Assembly (NCBI GenBank): GCA_011503125.2
Contig: WWBZ02000073.1
Coordinates: 1,612,001 to 1,676,000 of the forward strand
Source: Botryosphaeria dothidea
Lineage: Eukaryota > Ascomycota > Dothideomycetes > Botryosphaeriales > Botryosphaeriaceae
Direction of reading: 5' to 3'
DNA: 64,000 bases
A program made the translations under genes and the position numbers. Positions 43,857 to 55,145 of this stretch are shown here, one piece after another (the first letter of the stretch is position 1; each line of letters starts with the position of its first letter). The notes below the pieces were generated by a model. The model saw only the letters and a program-made list of their open reading frames with translations, searched no databases and was not told the origin of the DNA.

Positions 43857-46800
43857 GGCGGCTTGTGTCTCAAAGAGGCACGGGACAAACTGTGAGGGGA
43901 GATAATGCGGGGGAACGCGTTGTTTTTTGGGCAAGACAAAATGAGGCGGAAGGTCTGTGAGCCATTGTCGGGCGTTGGAGGGATCCCTATTTGTTTCCGT
44001 TCTGCCACTGCCCCAAGATGGAGCCTGCTGCTGATGCGATTGCAACATCCCGAGAGCTGTCGAAAGATTTTCCTGCTTAGGATGTCGGGACCAGCCTGCT
44101 TCACCGTCAGGGAAAAAAAAGGGCAAGGTTTAGAGGGCAATCCCCTGCAAGAGATGCGGCTTTCTTTGTTGTGTTGCGGGTTGCTGTGAGTATCTGTTGG
44201 ATAATGTTGCGGCTAGGGATGGTGCATGTGAAACATGGTCCTATCGTGGATGGTGTTGACGGTGGTGGCAGCCGCGTCAATGGGGACTTGCTGACCGCCT
44301 CGTCTGAAATACACCGTAGGGCTGTTTGGCCAAGAAGGCACTCCGCTTCCAAGGCCCTGAAAGTCTTATACTCACAAGAGATCTTTTCCTGCCACTGAAT
44401 CCTTGGGTCACAGCAAATAGCGTGGCCAAATTGAGTACTGTGCAGCACTTCTTCAGGCTGTGTGTTGGCACCGTCCCACTCCAGATGGACCGGCTCGGAA
44501 GGCCTGCAATCTGAGGGGCAAAAGCGTGCTGGCATACTTGTCAGCAGAACAGCTTATCGATATAGATGTATTTGGCCCGCACCTTTGGCCAGATGTTTCA
44601 GAAGCGGATGGGGTTGCCGGAGGACAATGAGAACTCGGCCACGGCTGTTGAACAACAACTTTGTGGAGATCCTGAGCGGAAAGACGTTCGTCTCGACAAT
44701 AGCAAACAAGATAACAGCGATTGTGGGCAGTATCTGAATCGCCAACAAGCCCCGAATGCAAGATTGTGTGGGACGGAACAAAAGAGATTAGGAGAGTGGA
44801 TTGGAGCAAGACAACAAAACAGAGACAAATTGCCACCCAAAGGAAGTTTTGCGTTGATGGACAGTCAAGAAGGAGTATGACTCCGCGTCATCCCACTCGA
44901 CGGAGAAGAAGCCTCCGCTTAAGACATTTTGCCAACACTCAGATTAATGTCGCCGGAGATCAGCCCAGAAGGTGCCGCCGTTTGACGCCGCGCGGGACAA
45001 TCTTTCCTCCTCATGCACGACTGCTGAACTGCGAGTGGTGTCTGTGCATGGGGAGATCACGGTGCTGCAATCGAGTACGCGGGAACGAACCGCAAAACAG
45101 CAACCTTTCATATCGCTTACGAACGGGTTGTGGGCGCGACACCAAGGCCTTTGGGGAAATGCAAAGCAGCAGGAAGGCAGGGGATGTCGCAGCGCGAGAG
45201 GTTCGATAGCAGCAGCTGTGGGTCACTTGAGACCCGCGAGCCCAGGTGATGCTCGAGGCCGTCGTCCACGGTCTCCAGACTAAGCACACGGCATCTGCCT
45301 TGATCCACAATACCAGATTTTCTGGCAGCCCGCAGACCATCGGCGTGTGTTCAGGGGCCCTTTTCTGCGGGGAACCTGCGCGACCTGTCAGAGAGTACTA
45401 CCTTCTATCGAAAAGCCGAGCTGAACCGGGCACTGTCCCGTCCAGGAGGATATGAAGGCGGGCGGAAAGCTGTCATCCAGCGGTCGGCCAGTGGCACGGC
45501 ACACTGCAGCTCGTCCTGGCCAGCGAGCAAGCAACATCCCCACTCGATCGTGTAACCACGATGTCTTCCCCCCACACGTGCGGCTCCATTCACGTCCAGG
45601 ATCCGTGTTTGCAACATCACAACTCAACAACAGGCAGGGAAATCTTTGGAATCAAAGTTCGATACGCTGCCGTGGCAGACACGAGATCGAGGATGCCGCA
45701 GCGGAGAGCCCGGATCCGTTCATGTCACTTCATCTCTCTCTTACGTAGATTCCGTTCCGCATCCGTGCGCGTGGCAAAATTGGCCGGTAAATAACTTGAA
45801 AGGGCACGAGTGCCTCTGAAAGTCTACAGGTCGTCCTCCGCATGACGAAAGTGCCCGTGAGACACCCACGTGCTTGTGCAAGAGTTCAGAGACAACTTTG
45901 CTCTGGGCGCGTGTGTCAAGCCACGCGAAGCAGCCGGTATGACACCTCGCATCGTCTTGTCAAGTTGAGAAAAAACGATCTTGCATGGAGACGACTGCAG
46001 TTGCTGTCAGAACAAGCCGCCGACATTTGTTTCAGTCGCACAGACAGCGAAAAACGCATGCGCCCCTCCCGCAGCGACAGCGACCCTGTCCCTGTACACA
46101 TCTTGCACAACTATACCGGCAGCCCGGCCAGACGCTGTAGCGCGCATCAGGCGGATATCAATGATCGCAGCCAGGATCTTTATTCTCCGCCCCGCACGTC
46201 CGCACTGACATCCCTGCTCTGCCGGTTAGGTGTAGACGTGACGCAGACTCACCGTTGAACGGTTGGCAGCTAGAAGTGCAGCAGGGGCTCATCTACAGGA
46301 TCTCATGGCTCGCTGTTGCCGACGGCTTGGGGGCTAGGGCGAAAAAGAAAAAAAAGGGGGGGCAATGGGGGAGGGAAGGGTTTGCGCTTCCCCGAAGGAT
46401 GGGTGCCGTTTGCTGCGGGATAACGCTTGCTGCTGTACCGCAAAATGTCTCGCAGAATGCGAGCTGGCAGGTATCGGCTGGCACCCCATTGGCGAGATGG
46501 CATCCATGCGCCTTCACTTCATCATAACCTACGCGCTGCCTGGCCGGTTGGCTTGGGTCGGGCAGGGGCGATCCGCATCGATGCTCGCCTGCATCAGGCA
46601 TATGCATGCATGTAAGTGTGATGCAGAAACCCTTCGGATCGGACTTGAACTGCCAACGCCAGAAAGCTTGGCGGAATAGTGGGAAGCGGTGGCGTGTGGG
46701 TGAGGTGGCGGGTGTGTTAGAGGCAAGTTCGTGGTCACACAGCCAAGAATATTCCACCGTGATGAACTCCGACCTCGCAATGGGCTTGATGGCGGGAGGC

Positions 46801-46938
46801 TTGTTTCTTGCCCTCGGTTTGGTAAGGTTTCGCGGCCAAGCACGGCAGCAATTTAATCTCGGCGGCTAAAACATATCTCGCGCACACTGAAATTCAAAAA
46901 GAGATTGTTGTGACCGGTCTGTCCATCGTCTACCTTCC
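43857..46938. other. 3-kb gene-free region upstream of the Myb-like gene
   Basis: No gene can be supported; frames are short and lack motifs on both strands. It contains the Myb-like gene's promoter and probably a long 5' leader (the upstream frame stays open to 44126), and the 3' flank of the GST gene on the right. No repeats of note. Confidence 0.5.
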
Positions 46939-47913
46939 TCAGAGCTTCGCCTTTCCATTCTCGAGGATCTGGAGATCGTTATGAGGGATTTCTAGATATT
47001 GCCACATGTAATGGAACCTTTATACCAGTCAGCAGCCGGCGTTTCTCCCCCCCCCCCCCCCCCCCCCTTTTTTTTTTTGGCATCATTGTGAGTCTCTTAC
47101 CTGTCGCTCCCAAAGAATGGTTCCTCCTCTCCCTTGTCATTCTTCACCCAGAACCACGGACACCCGAATGCGCCCAAGTCCAGGGCCTTTTGGGTGTTGT
47201 CTGACAGTTTCTTTTTGTACTCGGCCGAGTTGGCAGCTTCCATAATCTGCTTCACCTCCTCGGACGAGAAATGGCGGCTCAAAGCCTCAGCCATGAGCTC
47301 CGGTTTACTCAGGTTCTTGCCCTGTTCCCACATAGCGACAAACAGTTCACGGAAGCTGGCTTCATATTTCTCTTGAGGAAAGGCATACTCGACGTAGGCC
47401 ATGCAACGCTGGGGCTGGGATCATCATAAGCGTGTGATAGATAGTCAATCTGGCTAATGCTTACAAGCAAGGAGAGGATTGGGAAGAAAGAGGGAACCGT
47501 GAGGTCGGGACAGCCAAAGTAACGTTTCGCACGCTTATTATCGAAATCGCTATACTTGGCTTTCGCTGGCAGTGTCCATGGTGGTTTGTTTCCTGTTCAT
47601 GTAAGAACGACGCGTGAAGGGCCATCGCTGGGGCGGAAGGGGACAATACCGCTGCCTACGTTGATTCCACCAAGGAAAACCGGGTGAAGTCTTGCAAGCG
47701 TCAGCCACAGTCGAGTCATGGGTCTGAATGAAAATGTAAGCCTACTCAACATCCACACCGTGAGACGCCAAATCAGTTCGATTCTTCAGCAGGTAGAGAA
47801 GAGCGAAGTACGAGTAAGGCGACACTGACGGCCCATGTCAGCTGCGCGGCACCAACCGGCGTTACTCATGCAGGTTTACCGCAGTCAAGATAGGCGTCAA
47901 TTTTCCCTCCCAT
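46939..47913 (-). CDS. kappa-class glutathione S-transferase (DsbA-like fold)
   Basis: 222 residues from six exons: 47880-47913, 47746-47824, 47650-47690, 47465-47592, 47101-47408 and 46939-47017 (introns 55, 55, 57, 56 and 83 nt), all in phase. GST kappa enzymes have a thioredoxin fold with a DsbA-like helical insertion and act on electrophiles in mitochondria or peroxisomes. Signatures: VSPYSYFALLYLL at the N-terminus (the Ser near residue 13 is the expected catalytic one), ELHPVFLGGINVGSGNKPPW, KRYFGCPDLTVPSFFP, the C-terminal cis-Pro region FGCPWFWV and the end GSDRFHYMWQYLEIP. The C-terminus (NGKAKL) resembles a weak peroxisomal signal only loosely. The last intron contains a tract of 11 A and 21 G on the coding strand. 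The gene was invisible as a single frame because exons are 34-308 nt. Divergent from the SDR gene. Confidence 0.92.
47047..47078 (+). repeat. homopolymer tract C21-T11 inside a GST-kappa intron
   Basis: Read on the gene's strand it is A11-G21, between the donor and the branch site of the last intron, filling 32 of its 83 nt. The length is likely unstable between strains. Confidence 0.9.
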
Positions 47914-48438
47914 GATGCCACTTTGAAGGGAAGGGCGAGCGAGGCCTGCTGCGAGGTATTATAAGTAATCCGGGGAAGGAGAAGCCGAGGGCGGGGAGGG
48001 GTGGGTGCGTCACAAGCCGAGGCCGCCGCCCGTACTTACTTGCCACCGATGTAACCGACGCGTACCTTCTTCCTCACTCACGCGCGTCTGTAACACGAAA
48101 AGATCTGGTCAACTCACGACGCGCCAAGCATGTCAACCACTTCGTCAGCACGAACCAGCACTGAACCTGGCCGCAATGCCTTTAAGTCTGGCTTGAGATG
48201 CAGGCCACAACTTCTGGCCTTCGGCGGATTTGCCGAGGCTCAGAGGCGTCATAGCCATCACTAATCATCCCTCAGCTCTAACAGCGCCTGTGCAACGATG
48301 TTCTCTACCAGCACCCGCCAGATGAAGGAGCCATTGCAAACGCTGACTGAACTTTAGTATGAATGCTTCACTGTAATTTGTTCCATCTGAACATCGACCT
48401 CCAAGCTCCAGACCTGGCAGGAAACCCAGAACAACACC
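47914..48438. promoter_or_regulatory. divergent promoter, GST kappa / SDR
   Basis: 525 bp between the two start codons. No clear TATA box. A shared regulation of two detoxification-type enzymes is possible but not shown by any motif I can name. Confidence 0.45.
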
Positions 48439-49475
48439 ATGAGTAGCCCGAAGCAGGTAGCCCTCGTCGTCGGCGCGTCCAGAGGCATCGGCCGTCAGGT
48501 TGCCATCGATCTCGCCCGATCAGGATACAAAGGCAAGCCTTCAAGTCTGACCGCCGTCCTCCGGAAACACTATCTTGACGTGCGTAGTTGTCGTGTCCGC
48601 AAAGAGTATATCGGATGCATCCAACGTCCATCCGTTCCCGCCAGACCCCAACTCCTCCCAATCTACAATCAATACTGTGGCTCGAGAGATAGAGGAAGCT
48701 GGCGGTGAGGCCGCAGCAATTGCTGCCGACACTCGCGATCCGGAAGCTGTCAAGAATATGGTTGACCAGGCCGTGGCCACCTTCGGGCGTTTGGATGTCT
48801 TGGTCTATAACTCCGGGGCCATTTGGTGGGCTTCGGTCGAGAACACCCCGTTCAAACGTTTCAAGTTGATGCAGCAGGTGAATGTTGAGGGTTTGTACAG
48901 CACCATCCAGGCTGCTCTGCCTCACTTCAAGAAACAGCAATGGAAGGGACGCATCATCGTCGTCAGCCCTCCCATGTACTCGCGTTTCTTTAGAGGAAAA
49001 ACTGCCTATTCAATGGGAAAGGTGGCCATGAGTGTGCTGTCTAAAGGACTTGCAATGGATTTCGTACGCGAAGGCAAGAAAGACATGGCAATTTCGAGCC
49101 TGTGGGTTGCCACTGGCATTCAGTCCGCCGCCACCGTTGGAAGAGACGAACAAGTGGCGAAAGATTTGAGAAAGCCGGTAAGTATCCTGGCGTCTCCTGG
49201 CCTTGGGGAAAACACTAAGCAGAGCCAAGACAATCTTCTCCGACGCTGTTCTGGCCATGCTTCGAGCTCCTGCAACAGAAGTCAATGGTCTCCTTGAAGT
49301 GGACGAGGACTTCTTACACAAAACTGGTGTCACCGACTTTTCCAAATACAGTCTGGTTCCTGGCACCAGCCCGAGGAGGATCATGCCCGCCAAATTTCCG
49401 GACCTTACCGTTGCAGAGCAAGACGACGAAGGCCAGCGAATGGACAGCACAAAATCGAGAACATCAAGAATGTGA
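48439..49475 (+). CDS. short-chain dehydrogenase/reductase, HSDL2-like
   Basis: 309 residues from exons 48439-48532, 48588-49177 and 49230-49475. NAD(P)-dependent Rossmann enzyme: cofactor loop VGASRGIG (residues 11-18), acidic/variable loop after VVVSAKS, VYNSGAIWW in place of the NNAG motif, and the catalytic Tyr-x3-Lys in TAYSMGKVAMSVL with a Ser in IIVVSPPMYS. The SPP motif and the C-terminal order (TIFSDAVLAML) match the HSDL2 branch of the family, whose members are often peroxisomal or mitochondrial; the sterol-carrier domain of animal HSDL2 is absent. Intron 1 is of the GC-AG type (AAAG|GCAAGC...GCGTAG, 55 nt), required for the frame. Intron 2 (52 nt) is best closed at CCAAG|ACA, which restores RKP|TIFSDA, although nearer CAG/GAG acceptors exist. 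The substrate is unknown. Confidence 0.83.
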
Positions 49476-50136
49476 ATTGTGGCGCGACTCCTGATTGAGC
49501 CCTGTGCCAAGTTGCAAAGCGTTCCGCCAAGAACGATCCTTTTGGGCTATGGAAAAGATACAGAAATCAGCAATTGTCGATGATTTGACTTATTTACATA
49601 TTGTACGTGCATTATCAGAACTTTGTTCTGCCAGAAAGTCTGCATCCCCGTATCATCTAATCATGACTGAGCTTGCCAAGCCACTGCGTCGTGATACAGT
49701 GGGTAGATATCCTCGCGTATTGGTCTTTCCTTACATGTGTTTCCTTGAGACTTGGCGAGCCCATACGGTCCAATTCTCATATGCTAGTTCTGGTGTTTGC
49801 CACGACCCCAAGCATTTTGATCTCGCCTTGTATGGTCTGGTCCATCGTCCAAGACGGCGTGCATTCCGCCGCGTCAACAACGTCTTCTCCACTCGAGAGG
49901 CGCGCTTCGCGTGGTGGGATTTTCGGGGAGCGCAACAAAAGCTGGTCCTCTTCCTGTACCAGGGCTCTTCCCCTTCTCACTAGGGCATCTTGTTCTTTCG
50001 AACCATTTCCTTCGGCTGCGCTTCGAGCAAGCCGTTCGTTCCATCAACCACTAAGTATCTCTGTTCATTCTTTCTTGGGATCAGTGAGTACCCCGTTACT
50101 GTCCCCACTAACATTTAGGTTGCCAGGCAGTTACCC
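49476..50136. other. intergenic region upstream of the giant PAN-domain gene
   Basis: 661 bp, the promoter and leader of the giant gene. A possible leader intron (GTGAGTACCC...ATTTAG, about 50089-50119) is seen. Open frames in this stretch do not look coding. Confidence 0.45.
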
Positions 50137-53100
50137 ATGATGGGCACTACAGACGGCGCGCCCCTCGGGACGCAAGTAAGTATTCTCATCGCTTTATTTT
50201 TCTCAGCACTCGTTGCGGCCATTCCGGCACCTTCTGGAGCCACGCCATCTAGCTCAGCCACCGGAAATCCTGTACCTTTCACGGGTACTAATTCATGCCC
50301 CGGCGGCGATGGCGGTTATTTCACCGGTCCAAACGGCTTCCATTACCGACTCAAATGTAGTACAGACCGGTTAGGCGGTGATTTGTACGCCTTGACGGGT
50401 CAACCAGACATCCGGTCGTGCGTTCAGCTCTGTGATGCAGACAAGGACTGTGTTGGGTCCACCTGGAAGTTCTCGAATGGACGCACAAATGGCGGAATTT
50501 GCTACTTGAAGTCATCATTGGCGCCGGAAACGTCTGACGCGACTGTCGACGTCGTGACGTGTGAAGATTGTCCCCAGATCTCCTGTCCTCGGAGCGATGG
50601 GATGGTTGCATGGTCGAATGGAAAAGCCTTCCAGCTGCTTTGTAATAAGGAACAACAGTGTAAGTTGAGATGATCAGCCGCGCAGTCGAGGGTATGCTAA
50701 TAAGTGCGTTCCAGATGACAATGTCGAAAACTATGGATCCTTTACAAATCCGGTGGGCACCCGCGACATCAGTGGCTGTTTGGATGCTTGTGGCAAGGAG
50801 CCCAAATGCAATGCCGCGACATTTCAGGGAGGCACATGCTATCTCAAAAACGGAAAGCCCCTCAACATTGTCCCGGCTGATGGCTACACGGCGTGGATCA
50901 ACTATGGTGGAGCGACGAGTACGTTGGTGCCGAGGCAACCGACTTCTACAGCAGCAACCACACCCACCACTGCGACCACTCCTACCACAGCAACGACCCC
51001 GATGACTGCTACAACTCCAACGACTGCCACGACCCCTACAACCGCGACGACTGCTACAACGGCAACGACTGCTACAAGTACTGCAGTGGCTGGCTTTGTC
51101 TGTCCTTCCAATGCCAACAATGTCGTCCGTGCTCCAAATGGCGCTCAGTTCCAGCTGATTTGCGGCAGGTCGAGCAGTGGTAAGTCTCCAACATAGAAAT
51201 TTGACATTTTCGACGTTGCTAACAAAGATAGCAAATACAATTGGAACTGCACCTGGCATTACTTATCAGGATTGCGCCAATCAATGTGCAGCCATTACGC
51301 AGTGCAACTCAGTGACGTTTCTTGACAGCCAATGTTCCTTCCGAGACACTCCTACTCTTGATTTAACGGATGGCGACTCTATGGTCAGGCTGTCGAATGC
51401 ACCCAATCCAGCCACCTGTTCGGCAGATAACCGAAAGGTCTTCGTTGCCGGTGGATATTCTTTCCAGATACGGTGTGCATCGGCTGGCAGCGGTAAGCTT
51501 TCTTGGCTGTCTTTTATGATAATTGTTTTTTTGACAGAGAATGTAGGAGATACACTCCGAAGCGGTACCTCAAGCAGTATAGAAGATTGTGCGCAGCAGT
51601 GTGCTGGAAGCGGCGATTGCAATTCCGCCACCTTCACAGGCACTACCTGCGTTCAGAAGTCTGGAACTACCGTCGCATCTAGCACAGGTAACGTTGCTGT
51701 TGTAAAGCTCGATGCCGACCCCGGATCAGCGTCTACCGCCACAACACCTGCCACACCAACCACTGCAACCACACCTACTACACCGACTACACCGACGACT
51801 GCCACGACACCTACCGTGACACCTACCACGGCCACGGCCCCTACTACAGCCACATCCCCTACTACAGCAACCACACCAACTACAGCTACAACCCCCACCA
51901 CGGCAACAACCCCCTCCACAGCTACAACCCCTACTACAGCAACCACACCGACGACTGCTACGACTCCTACCACAGCTACAACTCCTACAACAGCTACAAC
52001 CCCTTCTGCAGCTACAACAGCGACTACACCAACGACAGCAACCACGCCAACTACATCTACAACTTCAACTGGCAGTTCACCCACTGGTCTCGTCTGTCCA
52101 GGAGATGCAGGTGCTACCCGTCAATTTGGTGGAAGAACGTATACGCTCTCCTGCGGTGTTGAGCCTGGCGGAAGTCAGAACCTTCCAGGCCAATCGTCGA
52201 AGTCAGTCAGCAGCATGGAAGAATGCTTCACCTTCTGCACGACCTTTGCAAACTGTGATGTCGCGCTACGATTAGCGAACGGGGTTTGCCAGCTCAAGAG
52301 GAACTTCAACAGCCAGAGGAATTCGCTCACCAATGCTGCTGTTCTGATTGCTGATTCTCCATCACCTCCGGACGGTGCCACAACAACAAGCTCGACGGCC
52401 ATAACTGCTACGACACCGACTATTGCAACCACCCCAACTACTGCGACCACGCCGACTACTGCAACTACCCCAACTACAGCAACAACGCCCACTACGGCAA
52501 CGACGCCTACTACGGCAACGACCGCCACCACGTCCACCACAGCTACAACGCTCACCACTGCCACCACTCCTACCACGGCAACAACGCCAACGACAGCAAC
52601 TACTCCCACAACGGTTACCGTCTCCTCATCATCCAGTGGAGCCAACCCTTCCTCGACACTCACTTGCCCAGATGATGCAGGGAAGTCTGTGGCTGGGACT
52701 AACGGAAAGACTTACTACCTTTGGTGCAATTTCCAGCCCGGGAACTCCTTCAACCGGGGCTCGACGACCAACATCGGAAGCGCGGAGGCATGTCTACAGT
52801 ACTGTATCACGACGGCGGGCAATGATTGCGATGTGGCAATATTGGAGTCTTCTGGCACATGCACTGCCAAATTCAATTACAATGACGAATTGAACTCTTT
52901 GCCTGGTGCCCGGGTTTTAATGACCAGACAACCTCCTCCCTCAAGCTCATCTTCATCCTCAACAGGGAGCTCATCGTCATCCTCCGGAAGCTTCACAATC
53001 GGGGGAGGCTCAACGTCATCAACTACTGGTACAACGAGCACTTCAACGCCCACTCTGCGACCCCTGACTTGCCCTGAAGATGCTGGACAGAGTCGGATTA

Positions 53101-55113
53101 TCAATGGGAAAGCATACTATCTCTATTGTGGCGTCGAGCCTGGTGGAAGTCAAAACCTTGCAGATCCATCTTCAATCACCGGCGTCACCAACACTGACGA
53201 CTGCTTGAAGTACTGTACGGATAAGGGGACGACGATTTGCGATGTTGCAATCCTCAACTCAGGTGTGTGTCAGGCAAAGAGAAGCTTCAATGATGAGTTG
53301 AATCCCTTGCCTGGTGCTCAAGTCATGATGGCAAAGCCGCCTTCCGTCTCATCAACAACGACGACCTCTACAACGCCGACGATCGCTACAACACCGATGA
53401 CCGCTACAACGCCGACGACTGAAATGACACCGACGACTACAACAACGGTCACCACGCCCACAACGGCAACAACCCCAACCATAGCCACTACACCAACAAC
53501 GACGACCCTAACCACGGCTACCACAGCCACGACAGCTACCACCCCAAGTACTGCTACCACGCCCACTACGGCAACGACTCCCACGACGACCACCATAACA
53601 ACAACGACTGCTACGACTGCTACTACTCCAACAACTACCACAATACCTACGACGGCGACCACCCAAAGTACTGCCACCATACCAACAACAGCAACGACTC
53701 CCACAACAGCTACCACACTAACAACGGCAACGACCCCCACAACTTCCACGACTTTAACGACTACAGCCACCACATCTTCTTCTGGGCTCGGAACCAGCTC
53801 AAGCAGCTCGACAGCCTCATCTTCGACTTCGACTCCAAGCCAGACCTTCAACTGCCCGGCTGATGACTATCAGGAGCGTATGCTCAGTGGGCGCAGGGCT
53901 CAGATTCGATGTGGACAGGAAATTCCTGGAAACAATTACAATCCCTCAGGCACACCCACCGGAGACACGACTCTCGAAGCTTGTGCCCAGCGATGTTCAA
54001 CCACTTCCGGATGTTTGGGAGTTGTTCAATGGGGCACCAGCTGCTTCCTTAAGACCGTCAATGCACCATTAGAAGATAGTACTGGCCGCGACGCTGTGGT
54101 CTTCATTGAGAGCACTGGGTCATCTACCAGCTCAAGCTCGACTTTTGGCAGCTCAAGCGGCACTTCAAGCTTGTCAAGCTCCACCAGCACTTCCAGTGGT
54201 TCTACTTCGTCTAGTCAGAGCTCCACCGGCACATCCAGCGCTTCCACATCGTCTAGCCAGAGCTCCACCGGCACATCCAGCGGTTCTACTTCGTCTAGCC
54301 AGAGCTCCAGTCCCGGAAGCAGCACTGGCACGTCTACCGTCAGTTCTAGCAGCTCTTCGAGTACTTCAACGGCCTCCTGTCTGCCTGACCCTGGTCTCCC
54401 TTATACATCCGGTGGGAAATCATTCAATATAATATGTGAAAGGGATAATGGGGTGGCCAGTTATAGGACTATCAACGGAGTGCCCAACTCTTCAGCGTGT
54501 GCTGACCAATGCGCCGCGGATGCCAGGTGTGTGGGCGCAAGCTTCACCTCTGCCTGTTATTTGAAGGATGCTGCTGGCACGCTGACCGAAAGTGGCGTGG
54601 GCACAATATTCATCCAGTTCGCGAATAACCCTTCCGGCTCAAGCTCATCTAGCACGGCAAGCGGTACATCTTCAACCTCAAGCGTCATTTCTACAAGTAC
54701 TGCCTCTTCATCGAATGAGGTGTCTACCACGTCTTCTCCTCCATCTTCGACAACCGTAACGTCCGGCAGCTCGGCCACTACGGACAATCCGTCTTGTCTC
54801 CCCTCCCCTGGCCGGCTCTACACTAATGGTGGAAGGTCTTTCAGGTTCATCTGCGACACCGACAACGGTGTAGGAAGCTATGATAATGTACCGACGGCAA
54901 CCAATCCGGCCTTGTGCGCCGATGCCTGTGCACAGGATAGCAGATGCCGTGCTGCGTCCTACAGCTCCAACTGTTACTTGAAGGATGAGCTTGGGACTTT
55001 GGAAAATAGCGGTGTTGGCACCATTTTTATCCAGCGTGTTGATTCGACTGTGTCGAGCGCAAGCTCTTCTGCATTAGAATCTCCGACGAGGTCAGCAACA
55101 ACAACAACAACAA

Positions 55114-55145
<32 letters not shown>

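Noticed and set aside
46640..46670. tRNA-like GTTCAAGTCC element on the minus strand
   Set aside because: No matching acceptor stem, A-box or cloverleaf could be built around it.
50176..50206. GTAAGT...TTTCTCAG pair 31 nt apart in the giant gene's signal-peptide region
   Set aside because: Too short for an intron, not a multiple of three, and removal would destroy the signal peptide.
51653..53851. Minus-strand frames rich in VVAVVG repeats
   Set aside because: Reverse reading of the PTTATT arrays; a repeat without stops in one frame stays open in others.
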